Shown here piece by piece: positions 33,202 to 39,962 of a stretch of DNA of 39,962 bases (its first letter is position 1; each line of letters begins with the position of its first letter). Source of the stretch: Bernardetia sp. GTDB taxonomy: Bacteria; Bacteroidota; Bacteroidia; Cytophagales; Bernardetiaceae. The stretch is taken from positions 1-39,962 of the forward strand of contig NZ_JAHDIG010000046.1 in NCBI RefSeq assembly GCF_020630935.1, given 5' to 3'. The position numbers were made by a program, and so were the translations under genes. The notes below the pieces were generated by a model, which worked only from the letters and a program-made list of their open reading frames with translations, was not told the origin of the DNA and ran no database searches.

Positions 33202-33759
33202 TTAAACCCTTGGTTTCCAAGCAATTTCATCGGCTTTTACTTCATAGGAGGTCATTCTTGACAACACAAAAATATAATCTGACAAACGGTTGAGATAACG
33301 AATAATTATTTCATCTATTCCTTCCTCTTCTTCTTTGTTGAGTTCTGTACAACGGCGTTCTGCTCTTCTACAAACTGTTCTTGCCAAATGACAAAACGAA
33401 ACGGCTTGATGTCCACCAGGTAAAATAAAATGTGTCATGGAAGGAAGCTCTTCGTTCATAACATCTATTTCCACTTCTAATGCAGTAATATCTGTTTCAT
33501 CTATCTGAGGAATAGGAATATGAGATTTTTTTTTGGGGTCAGAGGCTAGAAGAGAACCAATAGTAAACAAACGGTCTTGAATTTCAATCAAAATTTCTTT
33601 TCGGTGTTGCAGTTCCTTTTGGTCTCGCAGCATTCCAATATAAGAATTGAGTTCATCTACTGTTCCATACGATTCTATTCTAAGATTTGCCTTCGAAACT
33701 CTTCTTCCACTAATGAGTGATGTTGTTCCTTTATCGCCTGTTTTAGTGTATATTTTCAT
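33202..33759 (-). CDS. PduO-type ATP:cob(I)alamin adenosyltransferase
   Basis: The enzyme transfers the adenosyl group of ATP to cob(I)alamin to make coenzyme B12. The 185-residue product has the N-terminal ATP-binding motif MKIYTKTGDKGTTSLISGRRV, then VDELNSYIGMLRD near 35-47, the conserved HFILPGGHQAVSFCHLARTVCRRAER segment near 111-136 and the C-terminal LNRLSDYIFVLSR. Length is normal for the PduO class. It stands alone; in other Bacteroidota B12-dependent methylmalonyl-CoA mutase is a likely user, but none is in this window. A minus-strand TATATTTG sits at 33798-33805 as a possible -7 element. Confidence 0.94.
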   Translation of the reverse strand: MKIYTKTGDKGTTSLISGRRVSKANLRIESYGTVDELNSYIGMLRDQKELQHRKEILIEIQDRLFTIGSLLASDPKKKSHIPIPQIDETDITALEVEIDVMNEELPSMTHFILPGGHQAVSFCHLARTVCRRAERRCTELNKEEEEGIDEIIIRYLNRLSDYIFVLSRMTSYEVKADEIAWKPRV

Positions 33760-33852
33760 TGTTTTTTATTGTTTTATTTAGACTTGAATACAGATTTCAA
33801 ATATACATAGACTATTTCTGATAAAAAATTTTGAATTTTTTGATAGAATGTT

Positions 33853-33883
33853 TTTGAATAACAATACAGATTTAGCATATTTG
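33853..33883 (+). promoter_or_regulatory. predicted promoter of the outer-membrane protein at 34034
   Basis: TTTG (33853-33856), 19 bases, then CATATTTG (33876-33883), one base off the TANNTTTG consensus. Transcription would start near 33890 and give a leader of about 145 bases. Confidence 0.45.
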
Positions 33884-34033
33884 CACAACAAAAAATGAAC
33901 ATTAGTCATTTTATGAACAAATGCTTAAAACCTTTTTTCAAAAAAGAAGTTTATAAGTGTAATTTCCCAAAACTTGCTATCTGATGACAAGTACATTTTT
34001 TTAATTCATTATTTTTTTAACTCAAACTTTATT

Positions 34034-34699
34034 ATGACAAACAAATTATTTCAATCTCTATTAGTAGTAGCTACTTTATTTTTTGCTGGTATCTCTACTT
34101 CTTTTGCACAAGATGTTCCAGAAGAATCTGTAAGCTATGGCGCATTTACTTTATATGGAAACTTTCCTCTAGGTGATGAATTTTCTGACCAAGCCAAATT
34201 TGGTGGTGGTTTAGGCTTTGAAGGTGCTTATTTTTTCCATCCATTAGTAGGTTTTGCCTATTCAGTAGATGCACAACTAAATCCATATAATAAAGAACGA
34301 AATGGTCTCAATGACTTTACTAACATAGATGCTCAACCTTGGGTACATGGAAACTTGATGGGGGGTATAGAACTTTCTTACCCAATCACTCCAGTAATTG
34401 CTCCAGAATTTCGTGCTTTAGGAGGACTTATGATAGCTCGTCGTCCAGAAGTTACATATAGCACTGTATTAGGTTCAACATCTGCTGAAGCTATTACTTC
34501 TCCAGCTTTTGCTTATTCTATAAGTGGTGGCTTAAAATTTACTAATTATGATGGTGGAAGTGCTTTTCGTGTGGGAGTTCGTTATTTATCTGGTCAACCA
34601 ACTTTTGGAGATGACGACACAATTACTTTTGGAGATAACCAAATAAACCTTGCTAATGCACAGCTTTATGTTTCTTTTGGCTTCCTGTCAAGAAAATAG
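34034..34699 (+). CDS. outer membrane beta-barrel protein
   Basis: The start is set at the ATG at 34034 (MTNKLFQSLLVVATLFFAGISTSFAQD, 221 residues), as it begins a proper signal peptide with cleavage near FAQ; an upstream ATG at 33974 adds a non-signal prefix. The mature part has a barrel-like pattern with aromatic-flanked strands (GAFTLYGNFPLGDEF, GFAYSVDAQLNPYN, GNLMGGIELSYPITPVIAPEF, FRVGVRYLSGQPTF) and ends with the strand LYVSFGFLSRK. No specific family is assigned. Followed by a strong terminator. Confidence 0.82.
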   Translation: MTNKLFQSLLVVATLFFAGISTSFAQDVPEESVSYGAFTLYGNFPLGDEFSDQAKFGGGLGFEGAYFFHPLVGFAYSVDAQLNPYNKERNGLNDFTNIDAQPWVHGNLMGGIELSYPITPVIAPEFRALGGLMIARRPEVTYSTVLGSTSAEAITSPAFAYSISGGLKFTNYDGGSAFRVGVRYLSGQPTFGDDDTITFGDNQINLANAQLYVSFGFLSRK

Positions 34700-34720
34700 T
34701 TAAAATAACAAATGCAATAA

Positions 34721-34754
34721 AAAAAGAGGCTGCCGAAAAGGTCAGCCTCTTTTT
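34721..34754 (+). terminator. intrinsic terminator of the barrel gene at 34034
   Basis: AAAAAGAGGCTG pairs with CAGCCTCTTTTT (inner CC/GG pairs too) around GAAAA, followed by T. It starts about 20 bases past the stop codon; A/T runs on both sides allow use by the convergent gene as well. Confidence 0.85.
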
Positions 34755-34796
34755 ATTGATAAATGAATTTATAATTTACCACTTATCATTAACTAA
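34755..34796. repeat. degenerate heptamer array
   Basis: The stretch parses in seven-base steps as ATTGATA, AATGAAT, TTATAAT, TTACCAC, TTATCAT, TAACTAA and resembles the heptamer family at 9630. It lies directly after a terminator and runs into the stop codon of the minus-strand gene at 34793. Confidence 0.4.
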
Positions 34797-36142
34797 AGTG
34801 CTGGGTAATAACTATCCAATATATTGACAATATCTTTCAAACGAGGAAGATTTACAGCACGACGAATGCCAGCAACAGCTTCTGTTTTCTTGCTCTTTAA
34901 GATGTCAATTTGTGTCTGTACTTTTGTAGGCTCACTACTCAAATTTTGAGCAACTGCTCCCTGCAAAATAACAATCGTATTACGACTATTTTCATCTATC
35001 ATAGAAATATACTGTCCATAGAGGTAATCAAATTCTTTATAAAGGTAAATCACATCCTCAATTTTTTTGTTTGCTTCCATAATATGAGGATACTTTGCCA
35101 TCAGCTTAGAATAATCTACTTTTCCTCCTTTAGTAAACTCTTTTTCTAGCTTATCAAAATAAGCTGTTACAGCAGCTTTGTTGTAAGTTCTAAATACTTT
35201 CAACAAATATTCTCCATTCGTAACAGTGCCTTCTGGCTCTTTAATCTCAACATTGAATTTCAAACCTTTTGCATGAAGATTTACGTATTCTGTAAGTTTT
35301 TCGTGCAAGTTGGTAGTCTGAACTTGGTAGTTATCAATGTTATTTGCAAAACGAGCATTTACCAAATTCAATTTTGCATAATACGCTGTATATTTTTCCA
35401 ACTCATTTTTAAACTCTTGTACATCTCCTTCACTTACATCTTTTCTTTGAGCTGCAATTCCAGAAACAAAACCCAAAACCGAAGTAGCAATATTAACAAC
35501 TGGTGTAGCTGAAGCAATATTACTTACTACTGGGTCTTGCAAAAGCATATTGGCAATATTGAGTATTTTTTGTCCTCCTTTATCTTTTTTACTGACAAGT
35601 TTTTTCTCCATTAGCTGCATAACTTTATCATTGTAGGAAAAACCTAATGTTTCATCAGCAGGATTGTTCAAACTATTGAGCATTGTTCTATAGCTCTCTA
35701 CTTGATTGATAGCATAAAGTGTATTCAAACGGTCGTTCAAAACTTCAAAAAATTCAGCCGAATGAATAAGATTTGTTCTGACCATTTTATAACGAGCCTC
35801 ATCTGTCAGCTCCACACGACGAGAAACTCCCTTCACAATCGCATCATTTTTTTCTACAGTTTCTTTATATAAACTCAAATCAGAAGAAAGAACAGTAATT
35901 TGTTGAGTACGATTTTTTAAAGAATCTGTTAGAGCCAATACCTTTAGACTATCTCTTTGGCGTTGGTCAGTCAGTACCTGATAACGACGTACAAAATCTT
36001 GATTTTGTTGTTGGAGTTGTCGTTGCTCAGAACGAAGCTCATCTATAGCTTTCAAAATAAGGGCAACGCTATCTTGTGCTGATACTGAATACACAATACC
36101 AGACATAAAAAATAAAAGGAGAAATAAGGATTTTTTCATCAT
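34793..36142 (-). CDS. secreted coiled-coil protein, unknown function
   Basis: The start is set at 36142 (MMKKSLFLLLFFMSGIVYSVSAQD, 449 residues), which gives a signal peptide with cleavage near VSAQ; an upstream ATG at 36193 adds 17 residues that are not signal-like. The mature protein begins with a long coiled coil (about 28-95, DELRSEQRQLQQQNQDFVRRYQ...) and continues as a mostly helical protein with a hydrophobic middle (NIASATPVVNIATSVLGFVSGIA, about 205-230). It has no recognisable catalytic motif. It is probably periplasmic. It converges on the barrel gene at 34034 and is followed, upstream, by a set of tiny lipoproteins. Confidence 0.75.
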   Translation of the reverse strand: MMKKSLFLLLFFMSGIVYSVSAQDSVALILKAIDELRSEQRQLQQQNQDFVRRYQVLTDQRQRDSLKVLALTDSLKNRTQQITVLSSDLSLYKETVEKNDAIVKGVSRRVELTDEARYKMVRTNLIHSAEFFEVLNDRLNTLYAINQVESYRTMLNSLNNPADETLGFSYNDKVMQLMEKKLVSKKDKGGQKILNIANMLLQDPVVSNIASATPVVNIATSVLGFVSGIAAQRKDVSEGDVQEFKNELEKYTAYYAKLNLVNARFANNIDNYQVQTTNLHEKLTEYVNLHAKGLKFNVEIKEPEGTVTNGEYLLKVFRTYNKAAVTAYFDKLEKEFTKGGKVDYSKLMAKYPHIMEANKKIEDVIYLYKEFDYLYGQYISMIDENSRNTIVILQGAVAQNLSSEPTKVQTQIDILKSKKTEAVAGIRRAVNLPRLKDIVNILDSYYPAL

Positions 36143-36259
36143 ATAAATATAAAATTGCTGTATATGCTTTAATGTACGAAAAAGTGGATTCAAACTAAAA
36201 GATACAAATAAATTGATTACACAATCGTGATAAGAGAGTTTTTATCAGATTTTTTTCAG

Positions 36260-36288
36260 AAAAAAAGCCTTCACAAAGAATGGAAGAC
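36260..36288 (-). terminator. terminator after the small lipoprotein at 36322
   Basis: On the minus strand GTCTTC (36283-36288) pairs with GAAGGC (36267-36272) and a T7 tract follows (36260-36266). It lies 34 bases past the stop of the 57-residue lipoprotein gene. Confidence 0.5.
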
Positions 36289-36321
36289 CCGTTTTTTAAT
36301 ATCAGAACAAAACATATATCC

Positions 36322-36495
36322 CTAACAATCTTTGACAGGGCAAGGAATAGGTCTTCCTCTTTTTAGTTTTTTCTTCTTCATTGTATGTCCTTTGTGTGAA
36401 GTACATGAACTTATATTTATCATAAAAGCAGGCAAAAACATAAAATAAAGCAGATAAATAGATTTGAGTTTCAAGAATTTTAGTTTTTCAGTCAT
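36322..36495 (-). CDS. tiny basic lipoprotein (57 residues)
   Basis: Translated directly from the minus strand: ATG at 36495, TAG at 36322. The product starts MTEKLKFLKLKSIYLLYF, has a hydrophobic stretch and lipobox ISSC (Cys31), then only 26 residues, rich in Lys/Arg, ending GRPIPCPVKDC with two further cysteines. The RGRPIPCP-type tail resembles short Bacteroidota lipoproteins of unknown role. It is one of three such genes in a row on this strand. It is too short to be confirmed by length, but the signal peptide, position and paralogous neighbours support it. Confidence 0.65.
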   Translation of the reverse strand: MTEKLKFLKLKSIYLLYFMFLPAFMINISSCTSHKGHTMKKKKLKRGRPIPCPVKDC

Positions 36496-36509
36496 TTAAT
36501 TTGGCTTAT

Positions 36510-36668
36510 TTACTTCTTTTTCTTTGAGAGTTTATAACTTTTGTATTTGGGTGTCCATGCCTGTTTGGGTGCATGTACACAGCTGCTCATAAGAGCAGTA
36601 GAAAAAACAGCCAATAGAAAAACGGCTACTCTTTTTTTAGAAAAAATAGTTGTTTTGATAGAATTCAT
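36510..36668 (-). CDS. tiny basic lipoprotein (52 residues)
   Basis: Translated directly from the minus strand: ATG at 36668, TAA at 36510. The product starts MNSIKTTIFSKKRVAVFL, has lipobox MSSC (Cys30) followed by VHAPKQAWTPKYKSYKLS and a run of lysines. The mature peptide is only about 23 residues, strongly positive. It is clearly a paralogue of the next gene (CVHAPKQAWTP against CIHAPQQAWTP). Function unknown; perhaps a surface-exposed positively charged anchor or envelope-binding peptide. Confidence 0.68.
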   Translation of the reverse strand: MNSIKTTIFSKKRVAVFLLAVFSTALMSSCVHAPKQAWTPKYKSYKLSKKKK

Positions 36669-36707
36669 TTTTTATTGATTTTGTTAGGAATAAATTAGCA
36701 AGTTACT

Positions 36708-36902
36708 TTACCAAGCTCTTACCGTTTTTAAACGCTGCTCATACTTTGGAGAACGAGGTTTTTTATCTCTCATATTTTTACGTTTTGTTGGAGTCCAAGC
36801 CTGTTGAGGGGCGTGAATACAACTTTGAAAGGCAAAAGAGAAAGTAAATACAAATACTAATAGTAATGCTTTTATAGTAAATTTTGAGAATATATTTTTC
36901 AT
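36708..36902 (-). CDS. tiny basic lipoprotein (64 residues)
   Basis: The 64-residue product has a lipoprotein signal (MKNIFSKFTIKALLLVFVFTF, lipobox QSC, Cys28) followed by IHAPQQAWTPTKRKNMRD and a basic tail ending RLKTVRAW. It shares the CxHAP-QAWTP start of the mature peptide with the gene at 36510, showing descent from a common ancestor, while the tails differ. Mature length is about 36 residues with many Lys and Arg. The three tiny genes are on one strand with small gaps (14 and 39 bases), so they are likely cotranscribed. Confidence 0.75.
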   Translation of the reverse strand: MKNIFSKFTIKALLLVFVFTFSFAFQSCIHAPQQAWTPTKRKNMRDKKPRSPKYEQRLKTVRAW

Positions 36903-36992
36903 CTGAATTCTATTTCTATAATTATTGAGGATTTTTTATCTAAAAGGTAAAGATATGTAAAGTTTGCAAAAAATAATGTTGATAGAATAAGT

Positions 36993-37000
36993 TATCTTTG
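36993..37000 (+). promoter_or_regulatory. -7 element of the adenine deaminase promoter
   Basis: TATCTTTG fits the TANNTTTG consensus and sits 58 bases before the start codon. No -33 element lies at the right spacing (nearest TTTG is 26 bases away), so it is only half supported. Confidence 0.4.
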
Positions 37001-37058
37001 AACTTTAACTCATCTAAATACAGAACTACACAAACTCAAAATCGTTTCCACTCGTCTT

Positions 37059-38738
37059 ATGATAATACGTACAAATCTTGTAAATATTGCAGAAAAAACA
37101 ATTTTCCCTGCTCAAATTACTATTCAAGAGGGCAAAATTCATTCCATAGAAAAAATTACAGATAAAAATCAAGAAGTAGAAAACTATGCACTTTGTGGTT
37201 TTATAGATGCACATATTCATATCGAAAGTTCGATGCTTGTTCCTTCCAAGTTTGCTCAAATGGCAGTTGTACACGGCACAGTAGCTACCATTTCCGATCC
37301 TCACGAAATTGCCAATGTAATGGGAATGCAAGGAGTAGAGTTTATGGTAGAAGATGGAAATAAAGTTCCTTTCAATTTCTTTTTTGGTGCGCCTTCCTGC
37401 GTTCCTGCGACGAGTTTCGAAACGGCTGGAGCAACTATTTCAGTAGAAGACATTGAAAAACTAATGAGCCAACCTCATATTAAATATTTATCAGAAATGA
37501 TGAATTACCCTGCTGTTTTGGCAAGAGATGAAGAAGTGATGGCAAAAATTGAGGCTGCAAAAAAACAAGGAAAACCCATCGACGGACACGCTCCAGCTCT
37601 TAAAGGAGAAGATGCAAAAAAATACATAGAAGCAGGAATTAGTACCGACCACGAGTGTTTTACGTCAGAAGAAGCCTTAGATAAGCTAAAATATGGCATG
37701 AAAATCATTATCAGAGAGGGAAGCGCAGCTAAAAATTTTGATGCGCTGATTGATTTGTTGCCAAAGCATTATGAAAATATGATGTTTTGTTCTGATGACA
37801 AACATCCTGACGACCTTATCGAAGGACATATAAATCTTTTGGTAAAACGTGCTATAAAGCTAGGAATTGATAAATTTAAAGTATTACAAGCAGCCTGTAT
37901 CAATCCTATAGAACATTATAATTTAGAAGTAGGACAGCTTAAAGAAGGAGATAAAGCCGATTTTATTATCGTAAAAGACTTAGAAAATTTTGAAGTCTTG
38001 GAAACTTATATTGGTGGACAAAAAGTTGCTCAAAACGGCAAATCATTTATCAAAGATGTAGAAACAAAAGCTATCAATCAGTTTAATGTACAACCTAAAA
38101 AAGTATCCGATTTTACAATTACCCAAGAAAAAGTAACTCAAAAAAATCAAGATTCTACTAAAATTGAAGTTATTGAAGCCTTAGACGAACAGCTCATTAC
38201 AAATCCTGTTTTTATAGAAATTGACAATCTTACAGATATAAATGGAAATCTAGTTTCAAATTCTCAAATTGATGTCTTAAAAATTGTCGTTGTAAATCGT
38301 TATCAAACTGATGCACCAGTTGCTGTCGCATTTATTAAAAACTTTGGTTTAGAACGTGGTGCAATTGCATCTTGCGTGGCACATGATTCTCATAATATTG
38401 TGGCTGTTGGTGTTACAGATGAAGATATAACAAAAGCTGTAAATTTAGTTATTGGAGAAAAAGGAGGTATTTCAGCAACAGATGGAAAAGAAAATCATCA
38501 TGTTTTGCCTCTACCAGTAGCAGGAATTATGTCCTTAGAAAATGGCAAAGAAGTTGGAGAAAAATATGCACAAATTGATAGCTTTGCAAAAACATTAATG
38601 AGCAATCCTATTAAACTTCACGCACCTTTCATGACACTTTCCTTTATGGCTCTTTTAGTTATTCCATCATTAAAACTAAGTGATAAAGGACTTTTTGATG
38701 GAGGAAAATTTGAATTTGTGAAAGGCTGGGAAGTTTAG
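37059..38738 (+). CDS. ade: adenine deaminase
   Basis: The enzyme hydrolyses adenine to hypoxanthine and ammonia in purine salvage. The 559-residue product has the amidohydrolase metal site [13 protein letters not shown] (His52 and His54), the [17 protein letters not shown] block near 77-93, GHAPAL near 177, DHECF near 197 and the [11 protein letters not shown] block near 243. The C-terminal part has the adenine-deaminase-specific segments [30 protein letters not shown] and PLPVAGIMS. The length is normal. The start [14 protein letters not shown] is natural. It is followed after 42 bases by manC on the same strand, but they have no known shared pathway. Confidence 0.95.
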   Translation: MIIRTNLVNIAEKTIFPAQITIQEGKIHSIEKITDKNQEVENYALCGFIDAHIHIESSMLVPSKFAQMAVVHGTVATISDPHEIANVMGMQGVEFMVEDGNKVPFNFFFGAPSCVPATSFETAGATISVEDIEKLMSQPHIKYLSEMMNYPAVLARDEEVMAKIEAAKKQGKPIDGHAPALKGEDAKKYIEAGISTDHECFTSEEALDKLKYGMKIIIREGSAAKNFDALIDLLPKHYENMMFCSDDKHPDDLIEGHINLLVKRAIKLGIDKFKVLQAACINPIEHYNLEVGQLKEGDKADFIIVKDLENFEVLETYIGGQKVAQNGKSFIKDVETKAINQFNVQPKKVSDFTITQEKVTQKNQDSTKIEVIEALDEQLITNPVFIEIDNLTDINGNLVSNSQIDVLKIVVVNRYQTDAPVAVAFIKNFGLERGAIASCVAHDSHNIVAVGVTDEDITKAVNLVIGEKGGISATDGKENHHVLPLPVAGIMSLENGKEVGEKYAQIDSFAKTLMSNPIKLHAPFMTLSFMALLVIPSLKLSDKGLFDGGKFEFVKGWEV

Positions 38739-38780
38739 ATAACATTACTAAAATATAGAATCAAAGAAAACTCAAAATAC

Positions 38781-39869
38781 ATGCAAGACCCAAATACACA
38801 CCTAATCATTATGGCAGGAGGAATTGGAAGCCGTTTTTGGCCTTTCAGTCGCCGTAATTACCCAAAACAGTTTCAAGATATTTTAGGAACTGGAAAATCA
38901 TTACTCCAACAAACAGTAAAGCGTTTTGAGCCTGTTTGTAAGCCAGAGAATATGTATATTGTTACCAATCAAGACTATAAAGATTTGGTAAAAGAACAAT
39001 TACCTAATTTTTCAGACGACCAAATCTTGTTAGAGCCTTTTCTACGAAATACAGCTCCTTGTATCGCTTATGCTTCTTATAAAATTAAATCTAAAAATCC
39101 AGAAGCAAACATTGTTGTTACACCTTCCGACCATGTCATTTTAGATACTTATAGTTTTATTGATAAATTAATTGTTGCACTAGATGCTGCAAAATATAGC
39201 GACAAAATCGTTACTCTAGGCATAAAACCTACTCGCCCAGATACAGGCTATGGATATATTCAAAGCGAAGAAAGCAAAAGAGGAAAAGGAAATGTAAAAA
39301 AAGTACGTCTCTTTACAGAAAAACCAAATTTAGAGATGGCAAAATCATTTTTGGAAAGTGGAGATTTTGTTTGGAATGCTGGTATTTTTATCTGGAATGT
39401 TCAGACTATAGCGAGTGCTTTTGATAAATATCTAAATGAAATTTCAGAAGCCTTTGAGGACATGAAAGACGACTTCTATACAAAAAATGAAGCTAAATCT
39501 TTAGAAAAAGCCTATTCTCAATTTCATGGAATTTCGATTGACTATGGAATAATGGAAAAGGCAGACAACGTTTTTGTAGTTCCTTGTGATTGTGGTTGGT
39601 CAGACTTAGGAACTTGGAAATCATTACACGAACAAGCTCAAAAAGACAAAAATAAAAATGTTATTACAGGAAATGTAATGGCTTATAACACAAAAAACTC
39701 AATCATTAAAATATCTTCTAAAGACCGTTTAGCAGTTGTTCAAGGACTTGATAATTTTATTGTTGCTGATCACGATGGAGTACTTCTTATTTGTCATAAA
39801 GACCAAGAACAGCGAATCAAAGAGTTTTTAGAGACGGTCAAAAAAACCAAAGACGAGAAGTTTACCTAA
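38781..39869 (+). CDS. manC: mannose-1-phosphate guanylyltransferase
   Basis: The enzyme makes GDP-mannose from mannose-1-phosphate and GTP, for surface polysaccharides and glycoproteins. The 362-residue product has the nucleotidyltransferase motif AGGIGSRFWPFSRRNYPKQF (residues 12-31), the LLEPFLRNTAPCIAYA block near 80-95, TPSDHVI near 114, GYGYIQSE near 152, LFTEKP near 170 and FVWNAGIFIWN near 192. It lacks the cupin-type isomerase domain of bifunctional ManC enzymes, as is usual in Bacteroidota. The gene lies 42 bases after adenine deaminase; no other sugar-nucleotide gene is in the window. It ends close to the right edge and no clear terminator was seen after it. Confidence 0.95.
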   Translation: MQDPNTHLIIMAGGIGSRFWPFSRRNYPKQFQDILGTGKSLLQQTVKRFEPVCKPENMYIVTNQDYKDLVKEQLPNFSDDQILLEPFLRNTAPCIAYASYKIKSKNPEANIVVTPSDHVILDTYSFIDKLIVALDAAKYSDKIVTLGIKPTRPDTGYGYIQSEESKRGKGNVKKVRLFTEKPNLEMAKSFLESGDFVWNAGIFIWNVQTIASAFDKYLNEISEAFEDMKDDFYTKNEAKSLEKAYSQFHGISIDYGIMEKADNVFVVPCDCGWSDLGTWKSLHEQAQKDKNKNVITGNVMAYNTKNSIIKISSKDRLAVVQGLDNFIVADHDGVLLICHKDQEQRIKEFLETVKKTKDEKFT

Positions 39870-39962
39870 AAACAAAAGTTATAGCTCTTTCTATCTTTAT
39901 TGAAAAGAAAGGGTTGTATCATTTTTAAAAATTTGAGACAAAAAAAATCCAAACTTAAAAAT

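Noticed and set aside
37026-37331. 101-codon minus-strand frame under adenine deaminase
   Set aside because: It lies opposite the conserved metal-binding part of a certain gene; the frame is a shadow of its codon pattern.

Overview
The window is about 40 kb of AT-rich chromosome from a member of the Bacteroidota, most likely a gliding Cytophagales bacterium of the Bernardetia/Flexibacter type. Direct support: promoters matching the Bacteroidota consensus (TTTG, about 19-20 bases, TANNTTTG), a type IX secretion (T9SS) substrate with a type B C-terminal domain beside a PorP/SprF-like partner, many SC-type lipoprotein signals, a C-rich N-terminal domain seen mainly in this phylum, and tyrosine/phenylalanine oxidation genes. 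The genus is an inference. No prophage, plasmid, integrase, transposase or CRISPR array was seen.

Layout. 1-3.3 kb: ribosome-associated GTPase typA, a long non-coding stretch, and two identical tRNA-Glu genes with a near-consensus promoter and a strong terminator. 3.4-9.6 kb: envelope proteins of unknown role, a PLP aminotransferase, a YwqG-family protein and a lipoprotein zinc peptidase resembling dipeptidyl peptidase III. 9.6-13.3 kb: a perfect heptamer tandem repeat, a four-helix-bundle gene, recF, two small unknown genes and a radical SAM enzyme. 13.3-15.7 kb: a PAS-PAS histidine kinase overlapping the first of two tandem single-domain response regulators. 15.9-20.6 kb: a metallophosphoesterase, ribosomal protein L25 and small proteins, including an orphan SiaC-like (DUF1987) regulator. 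20.8-24.9 kb: an MlaF-like ABC ATPase without a permease, hppD and phhA in one direction (phenylalanine to tyrosine; hydroxyphenylpyruvate to homogentisate), and a voltage-gated-type potassium channel with a zinc-ribbon tail. 25.3-31.3 kb: a 1606-residue secreted adhesin-like protein with leucine-rich and about eleven Ig-like repeats, followed by its probable PorP/SprF partner. 31.7-36.9 kb: two outer-membrane beta-barrels, a corrinoid adenosyltransferase, a coiled-coil periplasmic protein and three very small basic lipoproteins, two of which are short unreported-type genes found by direct translation. 37-39.9 kb: adenine deaminase and mannose-1-phosphate guanylyltransferase.

The least explained structure lies between genes. 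There is a scattered family of 7-base-periodic arrays (AGTGATT and degenerate forms) at five or more places, including both ends of recF and between phhA and hppD. There are degenerate palindromic intergenic elements that resemble each other, and an exact 24-base repeat placed just after two adjacent genes. The best candidates for novel biology are the heptamer arrays, the adhesin/SprF pair with its unusual basic tail, and the tiny lipoprotein cluster.
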